Below, piece after piece: positions 35,275 to 42,851 of a DNA stretch of 64,000 nucleotides. Numbering within the stretch: position 1 is the first letter of the stretch; each line of letters starts with the position of its first letter. The translations under genes were made by a program, and so were the position numbers. The notes under the pieces are model-generated. The model saw only the letters and a list, made by a program, of their open reading frames with translations, was not told the origin of the DNA and did no database searches. Origin of the DNA: Pseudomonas sp. H9 (GTDB lineage Bacteria; Pseudomonadota; Gammaproteobacteria; Pseudomonadales; Pseudomonadaceae); assembly GCF_004353925.1 (NCBI RefSeq), contig NZ_SMOK01000023.1:62001-126000 (forward strand), in the 5' to 3' direction.

Positions 35275-35997
35275 ATGAAACAGCATCGGTTGGCGGCTGC
35301 GGTTGCCCTGGTTGGTCTGGTCCTGGCGGGTTGCGATTCGCAGACCAGCGTCGAGCTCAAGACGCCGGCACAGAAAGCCTCCTACGGTATTGGCCTGAAC
35401 ATGGGCAAAAGCCTGGCTCAGGAAGGCATGGACGACCTTGATTCAAAAGCGGTTGCTCAAGGCATCGAAGATGCTGTCGGCAAGAAAGAACAGAAGATCA
35501 AGGACGAAGAACTGGTTGAGGCCTTTGCTGCCCTGCAAAAGCGCGCTGAAGAGCGCCTGGCCAAGATGAGCGAAGAGTCGGCGGCAGCTGGCAAGAAGTT
35601 CCTTGAAGAAAACGGCAAGAAAGCCGGTGTCGTTACCACCGCTTCGGGCCTGCAGTACGAAGTGATCAAGAAGGCCGATGGCGCTCAGCCGAAGCCGACT
35701 GACGTGGTCACCGTTCACTACGAAGGCAAGCTGATCGACGGCAAGGTCTTCGACAGTTCGGTTGAGCGTGGCAGCCCGATTGACCTGCCGGTCAGCGGTG
35801 TGATCCCTGGTTGGGTCGAAGGCCTGCAACTGATGCACGTAGGCGAGAAGTACAAGCTGTTCATCCCGTCTGACCTGGCTTACGGTGCCCAGAGCCCGAG
35901 CCCGATGATCCCGGCCAATTCGGTCCTGGTTTTCGAACTGGAACTGCTGGGTATCAAGGATCAGGGCAAGCCTGAAGCCGACGCTGCTGCCGAGTAA
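35275..35997 (+). CDS. FKBP-type peptidyl-prolyl isomerase, lipoprotein
   Basis: The 240-aa protein starts at ATG 35275 after AAGGAA; upstream in-frame codons would disrupt the signal. It has a lipoprotein signal with lipobox LAGC (C20), so it is anchored to a membrane facing the periplasm. A helical dimerisation domain (about 30-125, FkpA N-like) precedes the FKBP domain (about 133-230: VVTVHYEGKLIDGKVFDSS, VIPGWVEGLQLM, IPSDLAYG). The role is folding of exported proteins. A strong terminator follows. Among E. coli homologues it is closest in layout to FkpA/FklB. Confidence 0.92.
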   Translation: MKQHRLAAAVALVGLVLAGCDSQTSVELKTPAQKASYGIGLNMGKSLAQEGMDDLDSKAVAQGIEDAVGKKEQKIKDEELVEAFAALQKRAEERLAKMSEESAAAGKKFLEENGKKAGVVTTASGLQYEVIKKADGAQPKPTDVVTVHYEGKLIDGKVFDSSVERGSPIDLPVSGVIPGWVEGLQLMHVGEKYKLFIPSDLAYGAQSPSPMIPANSVLVFELELLGIKDQGKPEADAAAE

Positions 35998-36015
35998 TCT
36001 GCTTGCAGTACAGCC

Positions 36016-36048
36016 AACGCCCCGTCTCGACGGGGCGTTGTCGTTTCT
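36016..36048 (+). terminator. Terminator of the FKBP gene
   Basis: AACGCCCCGT and ACGGGGCGTT form a 10-bp stem around CTCG, followed by a loose T-rich stretch (TGTCGTTTCTG). It lies 18 bp after the stop. Confidence 0.75.
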
Positions 36049-36226
36049 GTAACTGCCTCGAACCCGTTCAGCCGAAGACAGTCAGAACAGCTGCAACCGA
36101 CACAGAAAAGGTGCAGGATGGGTAAAACGTTTGCGCCATTGAAACAGGTGTGTAAAAAACGCCCGATTTAAGCCCAGCCCTTGCCCGGCGGGCGCCCTGA
36201 GCTGGAAAAGTAGCTCTGTTCACAAG

Positions 36227-36251
36227 GTTATCCACAATTTATGTGGATAAC
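36227..36251. promoter_or_regulatory. Inverted pair of consensus DnaA boxes
   Basis: Two perfect boxes, TTATCCACA and TGTGGATAA, face each other across ATTTA, and the symmetry extends one base on each side. It lies 28 bp before the DUF1232 start, so it may be both a DnaA site and a promoter element. The 9333-9367 site has the same 5-base spacing. Confidence 0.6.
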
Positions 36252-36279
36252 ATTTCCCCAAGTTTGCCGTGGAGGCTGT

Positions 36280-36720
36280 ATGAAAGCACCGTGGACGTTC
36301 GCCCGTTTTCTGCCGTTGGCCGAGCGATTGCTCAGCCGCGGTCGGCTGCCGGCACTGATTTTTGCCGTGGCGCGCAAAGGACCCCGGCTTGGCAAGTTGC
36401 GTGAAGACGTGCGCCTGATGCAGGCGCTGTGCCTAGCGTGGTGGCGTGGCGAGTACCGGGCTATCAGCCCCAAGGCGTTGGTGACGGTGGTCGCCGGGCT
36501 GCTGTACTTCGTCAGCCCGATCGATGCCATTCCTGACTGGCTGCTGGGTGCGGGGTTTCTGGATGACATCGCCGTGCTGGCCTGGGTGCTCAAAGCCGTG
36601 TCGGATGAGTTGGCCGCCTTCAGTGCCTGGCGCACCCGCCAGGCACCGGAAAAACTGCGGGTCCTGGAGCGCCTGCCAGCAACCCCAGAAGCCCTGCGCC
36701 TGGAGCAGCCAAAAAGCTAA
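36280..36720 (+). CDS. DUF1232 (YkvA-like) membrane protein
   Basis: The 146-aa protein starts at ATG 36280, 4 bp after GGAGG. The DUF1232 signature is the hydrophobic ALVTVVAGLLYFVSPIDAIPDWLLGAGFLDDIAVLAWVL (about 69-107), with SPIDAIPD between two membrane segments. The N-terminal part is basic and the C-terminus polar. The family's role is not established. The inverted DnaA-box pair directly upstream could link its expression to replication status, which is an inference from site position only. Confidence 0.8.
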   Translation: MKAPWTFARFLPLAERLLSRGRLPALIFAVARKGPRLGKLREDVRLMQALCLAWWRGEYRAISPKALVTVVAGLLYFVSPIDAIPDWLLGAGFLDDIAVLAWVLKAVSDELAAFSAWRTRQAPEKLRVLERLPATPEALRLEQPKS

Positions 36721-36764
36721 TTACATCAGGCCCGTGCACACCCTTGCTGGCTGGTAATATAATT

Positions 36765-36781
36765 GGCATAAGGATTATGCC
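36765..36781. promoter_or_regulatory. Palindrome before the XRE gene, probable operator
   Basis: GGCATAA-GGA-TTATGCC is a perfect 7+7 palindrome, 38 bp before the XRE start and next to a TAATATAAT -10-like stretch. A self-binding XRE protein is the natural candidate. Confidence 0.6.
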
Positions 36782-36819
36782 TACAGATTACATCCAGTAA
36801 TCCTACAAGAGGGATTGTG

Positions 36820-37158
36820 ATGGGTATTCAGGTTATCAGCCGGGACGGTCAACCCGAGTATGCGGTTGTACCCTGGGAGCAGTACCAGGCACTGCTAAAA
36901 GCCGCTGGCCAGGGTGAACCAGCAGTAGTCGCACATACACCGACAACCCCTCCAGACAACGCCAGCTTGCCGAGCTTCAGTGAGCTGGCGCGTTTGCGTG
37001 AGGGCAAGGGGCTGACGCCGGAACAACTGGCGCGTAGCGTGGGTATCAGCCCGGTGTATCTGTCTTTGATCGAAAGTGGCGAACGTCAGCCGGATGCCGC
37101 GATTCGCCGCAGCCTGGCCTGGGAGCTTGGAGTGGTTGGCTGGAGCGAGTCGTCGTGA
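36820..37158 (+). CDS. XRE-type regulator with Phd-like N-terminus
   Basis: The 112-aa protein has two parts. The first 30 residues (GIQVISRDGQPEYAVVPWEQYQALL) look like the start of Phd/YefM-type antitoxins. After a proline/threonine-rich linker comes a helix-turn-helix (FSELARLREGKGLTPEQLARSVGISPVYLSLIESGERQPD, about 52-92). ATG 36820 is used, with AGAGGG upstream; GTG 36817 is possible. The stop overlaps the next gene (GTGA), and a palindrome lies upstream. The arrangement resembles an autoregulated antitoxin with a partner, but no known toxin family is recognised next to it. Confidence 0.75.
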   Translation: MGIQVISRDGQPEYAVVPWEQYQALLKAAGQGEPAVVAHTPTTPPDNASLPSFSELARLREGKGLTPEQLARSVGISPVYLSLIESGERQPDAAIRRSLAWELGVVGWSESS

Positions 37159-37529
37159 GTAGCGTACGGATCAGTCGCCAGCACTGGGAGGGCCTGCTGG
37201 GCGAACTGGACTTGGCTCGCCGCCAACGCCACCTTCTGACCTACCGTGCCTTGCTCGAACGCCTGCAGTTGCCCAGCCCCGCCATGCAGACCCTTACCGC
37301 CGCGCTGGAGCACCTGGCGGCGCTGGATGCCCGTGCAGAGCAACCGCTGCGCAGCTCGCTGGTGATCAGCCAGGGGGCCAGTCGTTTGCCGCGTACCGGC
37401 TTCTTTGAGTGCGTCGAGCGCCTCGGGCGTTTTTCCGGGCCGTCGGACGGTATGGCAGCTGCGTCCTGGCATGCTTCGGAAGTGGTCAGGGTGTTCGAGT
37501 ACAGTTACCCGGAAAAAGAAGAAGCCTGA
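37155..37529 (+). CDS. Unknown partner protein of the XRE regulator
   Basis: The 124-aa protein begins at GTG 37155, overlapping the XRE stop, so translation should be coupled. The N-terminal half is helical and rich in L, A, R and E (QHWEGLLGELDLARRQRHLL, then LTAALEHLAALDARAEQ). The C-terminal half has a distinct SLVISQGASRLPRTGFFECVERLGRF segment and an aromatic end (VVRVFEYSYPEK). There is no signal peptide, membrane span or domain I can name. The 3' 25 bp overlap the opposing EAL-GGDEF gene. A toxin or a DNA-binding accessory role are both open. Confidence 0.65.
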   Translation: MSSVRISRQHWEGLLGELDLARRQRHLLTYRALLERLQLPSPAMQTLTAALEHLAALDARAEQPLRSSLVISQGASRLPRTGFFECVERLGRFSGPSDGMAAASWHASEVVRVFEYSYPEKEEA

Positions 37530-39283
37530 GCGGTTGGCGCCGTATCGATCAGGTACAAGCTGAAACCGGAGTGGTCTTTGGCTTGATGCTTGGCCTGTGA
37601 TGCCAGCTCCGCCAGATGCCCGGCATCGAGGCCGGCGCAGGCCTCTGGGCGCAATTGCACCACGCCGATCGACAACGACAGCAGGGCGAACTCCTGGCGC
37701 TGTCCCTGGCGGTTGAGGGCAACAAAACACCCCGCCTGCGCATGCTCGGGGCGGTAGAAGCGGCGGCACTGTTTCTGAAAGTCTTCCAGCAGCAGCTGTA
37801 GCCTGCGCTCCCAGTCAGCAGACCCCAACACCAGCATGAAATCATCACCGCCAATATGGCCGACAAAGTCATGATTGGGATCTACCCGTTCGCTCAGGCA
37901 CTGCGCCAGACACAGCAGCACCTCATCGCCACGGGCGTAGCCGTAGAGGTCATTGAACGGCTTGAAGCTGTCGATATCCACATAACAGATCGCCGCCTCA
38001 CGTTGCTGCTGCAGCAAGCGGGTCAGACATTGCTGGATCGGGACGTTGCCGGGAAGCAGGGTCAGCGGGTTGGCATAGCGGGCTTGCTGGATCTTCTGTT
38101 CGGTGATCAGCTTGAGCACATCGATGACCCGCCCAAGGCCCAGGTAGCGGCCGTTGTGGATAATGATGAAATCTTCTTCGATACGCTGGCGCGCGCGGCT
38201 GGTGAGCAGACGGCTGACTTGTTGTAATGACTGCGTCAGCTCCACTGCCAGAAAGTCATCGCTCATCAGGCGGCTGATTGGCTTTCGTGCAAACAGGTCG
38301 GTGGCAAACGGCTTGAGCAGCGCATCTGACAGTGAATGGCGGTGCACGATGCCACAGGGCTGGCGGCGCTCGTTGAGCACCGCCATCGAATTCAAGTTGG
38401 CCTGGCGTCGGAACAGTTCCAGCACCTGCGCCGTTGGAGTGTCCTGGGTTACTGCAGGTTGTTCGTTGAGCAGCGCCGTCAGGTTGCCACCATCCTCGCT
38501 GAGCACCTGTACACCCCGATCCGGGCTACCAAGCATTTGTTGGATGTCCCGTGAGGGATGCTCCAGCGGGCGGCCAAGCAGGTAGCCCTGAACCAGGTCG
38601 ACACCCATCTCGGTCAGCACTTTAAGCTCTTCAGCCAGTTCGATGCCCTCGGCAATCACCTGGGCACGCGAGGCACGGGCGATTTGCAGAATGGAGCCGA
38701 CGAACTCACGCTTGACCGCATCCAGGTGAATTCCGTCGATGAAATGGCGGTCAATCTTGACGTAGTCGGGGCGCAGCTCTGACCACAGGCGCAGGCTTGA
38801 ATAGCCGGCACCCAGGTCATCCAGGGCAATGGAAAAGCCCATGTCGCGGTAGTGGTGCAGCGCATTGAACAGCAGTTGGAAATCGTCAGTGGGGGTTTGT
38901 TCGGTCAGCTCGATCACCACCCGGCTTGGCGGTAAGCCCAAGTCATGGAGCATTTGCAAGGTGCGACCGGATTGATACTGGGGCTCAAGCAGCGACTCTG
39001 GGGAGACGTTGAGAAACAGCTTGCCCTCCAGTTGTTGCTGGCTGAACCGCCGGCAGGCGCTTTTCCGGCAGGCGGCCTCCAGCTCGGTCAGGCGTCCGGC
39101 CTGGCGGGCGACAGTAAACAGATTTAGCGGGGAGTGCAGCGGGCTGTTGGAGGGGCCGCGGCTCAAGGCCTCGTAACCGAGGATGCGCCGCTCCGACAGG
39201 CACACAATCGGCTGGAACAGGCTATGCAAGCCGCCCTGAGCAAGAATGGTGCTCAACGCGCTGAGCTGTTCGGTCACGGTCAT
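37505..39283 (-). CDS. EAL-CBS-GGDEF cyclic-di-GMP enzyme
   Basis: The 592-aa cytoplasmic protein has an N-terminal EAL domain (about 10-250) with all catalytic residues visible: EALSR, NVSPESLL, IELTEQ, ALDDLGAGYS, VKIDRHF, IAEGIE and VQGYLLGRP, so phosphodiesterase activity is expected. A CBS-pair region follows (about 275-400), then a GGDEF domain (about 415-575) with DIDSFKPFNDLYGY and the signature GGDDF. GGDDF variants can be active, so the protein may be bifunctional, gated by nucleotide binding to the CBS pair. It converges on and overlaps the XRE partner gene. There is no membrane segment. Confidence 0.93.
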   Translation of the reverse strand: MTVTEQLSALSTILAQGGLHSLFQPIVCLSERRILGYEALSRGPSNSPLHSPLNLFTVARQAGRLTELEAACRKSACRRFSQQQLEGKLFLNVSPESLLEPQYQSGRTLQMLHDLGLPPSRVVIELTEQTPTDDFQLLFNALHHYRDMGFSIALDDLGAGYSSLRLWSELRPDYVKIDRHFIDGIHLDAVKREFVGSILQIARASRAQVIAEGIELAEELKVLTEMGVDLVQGYLLGRPLEHPSRDIQQMLGSPDRGVQVLSEDGGNLTALLNEQPAVTQDTPTAQVLELFRRQANLNSMAVLNERRQPCGIVHRHSLSDALLKPFATDLFARKPISRLMSDDFLAVELTQSLQQVSRLLTSRARQRIEEDFIIIHNGRYLGLGRVIDVLKLITEQKIQQARYANPLTLLPGNVPIQQCLTRLLQQQREAAICYVDIDSFKPFNDLYGYARGDEVLLCLAQCLSERVDPNHDFVGHIGGDDFMLVLGSADWERRLQLLLEDFQKQCRRFYRPEHAQAGCFVALNRQGQRQEFALLSLSIGVVQLRPEACAGLDAGHLAELASQAKHQAKDHSGFSLYLIDTAPTAQASSFSG

Positions 39284-39344
39284 GGCGGCACTACCTTGAA
39301 AAAAGGTTCTTAACGAAGTGTTGGGGCTGTGGGCTTATCCGGCG

Positions 39345-39414
39345 GTGGGAGCGGGCTTGACCCGCGATTGGGGGCTGTCAGTCACATCGCATCGCGGGTC
39401 AAGCCCGCTCCCAC
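39345..39414. repeat. REP pair with compensated core change
   Basis: The forward arm reads GTGGGAGCGGGCTTGACCCG and the inverted arm ATCGCGGGTCAAGCCCGC. The change of C to A in the first arm is matched by G to T in the second, so pairing is kept. Confidence 0.9.
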
Positions 39415-39448
39415 TGAGCTGGCGGTAAGCTCTCAATTCCAATCGTCC

Positions 39449-39485
39449 AAAAAAAAGGACTGAGGCCAGTGGCGCTCAGTCCTTT
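39449..39485 (-). terminator. Terminator downstream of prc
   Basis: On the minus strand AAAGGACTGAG and CTCAGTCCTTT pair around a 10-base loop, then a run of eight T. It is 72 bp beyond the prc stop. Confidence 0.85.
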
Positions 39486-39556
39486 ATTTCACGACAGAAT
39501 CGTGACTGTTTAATGACTCAATAGAGGCACAGTCACATTATTTTGCCATCACCTTT

Positions 39557-41644
39557 TTACGGGTTGTTCTTTGCCACGGCCGAATTCAACCCCAAGTAGT
39601 CGAGCAAGATCCGCCCGGACTCCGACAGGTAAGCGTCGTCTTCCGGTTTGGTATCGTCCGGCTCGGCTGGCAGGGCGTCTTCGTCTTCCTTCTTCAGTTC
39701 CTTGAGCGGTTCTTCGCCCTTGGCTTTGCGTCGGGTGTTTTCCAGCGCCAGTTGTTTGCTCTCGATATCGGCGTGCTGGGCACGGCGCTCGACTTCATTG
39801 AGGCTGACGGTTTTTTCGTTCATCAGCTTCTGGGTCAGCGCCAGGCGATCGCGGATGTAGACAAACTCCGGATCTTTGGCGGTGCGGCTGTCGTGACGCG
39901 CCTTGAGCTGGGCCAGGAACGGTTTGAACGGATCGACCGCCGGCTTGATCGCCGGGCGGATGGTGTCCCACGGCATGGCTTCAGGCAGGGCGCTTTCGCC
40001 GATTTCCTTGGTGTCGATGATCGACGGGTAGTCGATGTCCGGCAATACGCCCTGGTGCTGGGTGCTCTGCCCGGAAACCCGGTAGAACTTGGCCAGGGTC
40101 AGCTTCAGTTCGCCATGGTTAAGCGGCTGGATGGTCTGCACGGTGCCTTTGCCGAAGGTCTGGCCACCGAGGATCAACGCGCGGTGGTAGTCCTGCATGG
40201 CGCCGGCGAAAATCTCCGAAGCCGAGGCAGACAGGCGGTTGACCACCAAGGCCAGCGGGCCTTTGTAGAAGGCGCCAGGGTTTTCGTCTTCCAGCACATC
40301 AACACGGCCATCGCTGTTGCGCACCAGTACGGTCGGGCCCTTGTCGATGAACAGGCTGGTCAGCTCGGTGGCTTCCTGCAGAGAACCGCCGCCGTTGTTG
40401 CGCAGGTCAATGACCACGCCGTCGACTTTTTCTTTCTGCAGTTCAGTGAGCAGCTTCTTCACGTCACGGGTAGTGCTCTTGTACTCCGGATCGCCGGCAC
40501 GGAAGGCCTTGAAATCGAGGTAGAAGGCTGGAATTTCGATGATGCCCAGCTTGTACTCGCGGCCATCCTGCTTGAGTTTGAGCACGGATTTTTTCGCCGC
40601 TTGCTCTTCAAGCTTCACCGCCTCACGGGTGATTGGCACGATCTTGCTGGTCTGGTCGTTTGGCGCGTTGCTGGCCGGGATCACTTCCAGGCGTACCACC
40701 GAGCCTTTCGGTCCACGGATCAGCTTGACCACTTCATCCAGACGCCAGCCGATGACGTCGACCATCTCTTTGTCGCCTTGGGCGACGCCGATGATTTTGT
40801 CGGCCGGAGCCACTTGCTTGGTCTTGGCGGCAGGGCCAGCCGGCACCAGGCGCACGATCTTGACCTGATCGTTGTCACTTTGCAGCACAGCCCCGATACC
40901 TTCGAGCGACAGGCTCATATTGATATCGAAGTTTTCCGCGCTGTCGGGCGACAGGTAGTTGGTGTGCGGGTCGTAGGACTGGGCAAAGGTGTTGATGTAG
41001 GTCTGGAAGATGTCTTCCGCGCGGGTCTGGTCCAGACGCGAGAGTTGGTTCTTGTAGCGTTTGGTCAGCAGCTCCTGGATCGCCTTGGGCTCTTTGCCGG
41101 CGATTTTCAGGCGCAGAACCTCATCTTTGACACGTTTGCGCCACAAGTCGTCAAGCTCGGCCTGGGTCTTGATCCACGGCGCGTCTTTGCGGTCGACCAG
41201 CAGGGTTTCTTTGGTGGTGAAGTCGAAATTCTCGACGCCTTTGTTCAACTCGGCCAGGGTGAAGTCCAGACGCGATTTGACCCGGTCCAGGTAGCGCTTG
41301 TAGATGGTAAAACCGGGGTCGAGATTGCCGCTTTTGAGGAAATCGTCGAACTGGGTCTTCCACTTGTCGAACTCGGCGATATCGCTGGCCAGGAAATAGC
41401 TGCGGGCCGGATCGAGCAGCTTGATATAGCTGTCGTAGATGATCACCGAACGCGCATCGTTGAGCGGCGGCTTGCTGTAATGGTGGCGCTTGAGCAGCTC
41501 AACCACGTTGAGGCTGGCGACGACTTCGTCACGATCGGGCTGGAGTTTATCCCAGCTGTTGGCGGCCCATGCATTGCCCGTCAACGGCAGGCTGCCCAGT
41601 CCGATCAACAGTGCGAGAGTGGTACTTGGCAAAAAATGCTTCAT
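39557..41644 (-). CDS. prc: Carboxy-terminal processing (tail-specific) protease
   Basis: The 695-aa protein starts at 41644 (MKHFLPSTTLALLIGLG), which gives a clean signal peptide (cleavage near AWA-AN); an ATG 11 codons upstream is an alternative. It has an N-terminal helical domain with LDPARSYFLASD, a PDZ domain (about 240-330, SLEGIGAVLQ), the S41 protease core with Ser in SASASEIF and Lys in TFGKGTVQ, and a C-terminal DUF3340-type domain. Prc degrades or trims periplasmic proteins, including murein hydrolases and PBP3 in E. coli. Length and domain order are normal. It is monocistronic with its own terminator. Confidence 0.96.
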   Translation of the reverse strand: MKHFLPSTTLALLIGLGSLPLTGNAWAANSWDKLQPDRDEVVASLNVVELLKRHHYSKPPLNDARSVIIYDSYIKLLDPARSYFLASDIAEFDKWKTQFDDFLKSGNLDPGFTIYKRYLDRVKSRLDFTLAELNKGVENFDFTTKETLLVDRKDAPWIKTQAELDDLWRKRVKDEVLRLKIAGKEPKAIQELLTKRYKNQLSRLDQTRAEDIFQTYINTFAQSYDPHTNYLSPDSAENFDINMSLSLEGIGAVLQSDNDQVKIVRLVPAGPAAKTKQVAPADKIIGVAQGDKEMVDVIGWRLDEVVKLIRGPKGSVVRLEVIPASNAPNDQTSKIVPITREAVKLEEQAAKKSVLKLKQDGREYKLGIIEIPAFYLDFKAFRAGDPEYKSTTRDVKKLLTELQKEKVDGVVIDLRNNGGGSLQEATELTSLFIDKGPTVLVRNSDGRVDVLEDENPGAFYKGPLALVVNRLSASASEIFAGAMQDYHRALILGGQTFGKGTVQTIQPLNHGELKLTLAKFYRVSGQSTQHQGVLPDIDYPSIIDTKEIGESALPEAMPWDTIRPAIKPAVDPFKPFLAQLKARHDSRTAKDPEFVYIRDRLALTQKLMNEKTVSLNEVERRAQHADIESKQLALENTRRKAKGEEPLKELKKEDEDALPAEPDDTKPEDDAYLSESGRILLDYLGLNSAVAKNNP

Positions 41645-41698
41645 GCTGATTCGACGTAGGGACAATTGATCACGCATAGTAGGCCGTCTTTGAATTCG

Positions 41699-41717
41699 CC
41701 AGTTCCATAAGAACTGG
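41699..41717. promoter_or_regulatory. Perfect inverted repeat between divergent genes
   Basis: CCAGTTC-CATAA-GAACTGG lies in the 139-bp gap between prc and the quinone oxidoreductase gene. It is 55 bp from the prc start and 67 bp from the other. It may be an operator; no regulator gene is adjacent. Confidence 0.45.
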
Positions 41718-41728
41718 ACGCATAATGC

Positions 41729-41757
41729 AAAAAGCCCGCGGCTACAGCGTCGGGCTC
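41729..41757 (-). terminator. Minus-strand terminator-like hairpin upstream of prc
   Basis: Read on the minus strand, AGCCCG and CGGGCT enclose a 12-base loop and are followed by a T-run (CTTTTTG). It lies upstream of prc, where no minus-strand gene ends. Confidence 0.4.
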
Positions 41758-41783
41758 AGTCATGACTCAACTATGGAGGCACT

Positions 41784-42746
41784 GTGAAGGCATTGCAAGG
41801 CGTTGACGGACATGTGGAGTGGGTTGCGACGACAAGTCCAGCATGCGATATCGGTCAAGTACGAATTCGAGTGGCTGCCGCAGGCCTGAATCGCGCCGAT
41901 TTGCTGCAGCGCGCCGGGCTCTATCCACCGCCGCCGGGTGCCAGCGAATTTCTTGGCCTGGAGTGCTCCGGGGTGATCACCGAAGTCGGTGCAGGCGCTT
42001 CCTGGCAGGTGGGAGACCGGGTCTGTGCGCTGTTGGCCGGCGGCGGTATGGCGGAGGAAGTGGTGGTGGATGCGCGCCATGTACTGCCGGTTCCGGAAGG
42101 CCTGAGCTTGCAGGAAGCGGCAGCCATTCCTGAGGTGTATGCGACCGCCTGGCTCAACCTGTTTCAACTGGCCGGGCTCAAGCCGGGCGAGAAAGTGTTG
42201 CTGCATGCCGGGGCCAGCGGTGTCGGCTCGGCCGCTATCCAGCTGTGCAAGGCCTTTGGCAGCCCGTGCTGGGTCAGTGTCGGTTCGGCTGAGCGTCTGG
42301 CCTACTGCGAAGCGCTGGGGGCCACCGCCGGCGTGGTACGTGGCGATGACCTGAACAGCCTGAGCGATTTCGGACCCTTCGATGTCATCCTCGACCCGGT
42401 TGGCGCCAACTATGCCGAGCTCAACCTCAAACTGCTGGCCCGCGATGGTCGTTGGGTGATCATTGGTTTGATGGGGGGGCGCAAGGCCGAATTGGACCTG
42501 GCTCAACTGCTGACCAAGCGAGTTCAGGTAACGGGTTCAACTTTGCGAACGCGTGATGACCAGTTCAAGGCCGACCTGCTCAGTGATCTGGGCCAACAAG
42601 TCTGGCCGCTGTTCACTGAAGGCAGGTTGCAGCCGCAACTGGCCAAAGCGTTCCCGATCAAAGATGCCGAAGCAGCGTTTGCCGAGCTTGCGAGTAACCA
42701 GGTGTCAGGCAAACTGGTGCTGGTGATCGACGAAAGCCTGGTGTAA
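41784..42746 (+). CDS. NAD(P)H-quinone oxidoreductase, zinc-independent MDR family
   Basis: The 320-aa protein starts at GTG 41784, 4 bp after GGAGG. The N-terminal GroES-like half has AAGLNRADLLQRAGLYPPPPGASEFLGLECSG, typical of quinone oxidoreductases (PIG3/QorA-like) without zinc ligands. The Rossmann half has LLHAGASGVGSAAIQLCKAFG (about 140-160) for NADPH. It is likely to reduce quinones or enones in the cytoplasm. It diverges from prc and is followed by a REP. Closest in feel to TP53I3-type enzymes; the true substrate is unknown. Confidence 0.88.
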   Translation: MKALQGVDGHVEWVATTSPACDIGQVRIRVAAAGLNRADLLQRAGLYPPPPGASEFLGLECSGVITEVGAGASWQVGDRVCALLAGGGMAEEVVVDARHVLPVPEGLSLQEAAAIPEVYATAWLNLFQLAGLKPGEKVLLHAGASGVGSAAIQLCKAFGSPCWVSVGSAERLAYCEALGATAGVVRGDDLNSLSDFGPFDVILDPVGANYAELNLKLLARDGRWVIIGLMGGRKAELDLAQLLTKRVQVTGSTLRTRDDQFKADLLSDLGQQVWPLFTEGRLQPQLAKAFPIKDAEAAFAELASNQVSGKLVLVIDESLV

Positions 42747-42754
42747 AGCACCCG

Positions 42755-42841
42755 GTAGGAGCGGGCTTGCCCCGCGATTGCGGTGTGTCAGGCATACCGT
42801 ATCGCGGGGCAAGCCCGCTCCCACAACAAGCCCGCTCCTAC
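42755..42841. repeat. REP element with an extra inverted arm
   Basis: A forward unit, an inverted arm ending GCTCCCAC, and a further partial inverted arm AAGCCCGCTCCTACC lie between two convergent genes, 9 bp after one stop and 10 bp before the other. Confidence 0.9.
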
Positions 42842-42851
42842 CAGAACGCTA

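Noticed and set aside
39752-41659. 635-codon open frame on the plus strand
   Set aside because: It lies wholly antisense to prc, which has full domain motifs and a signal peptide. The antisense translation lacks family features and reflects GC-rich codon usage.
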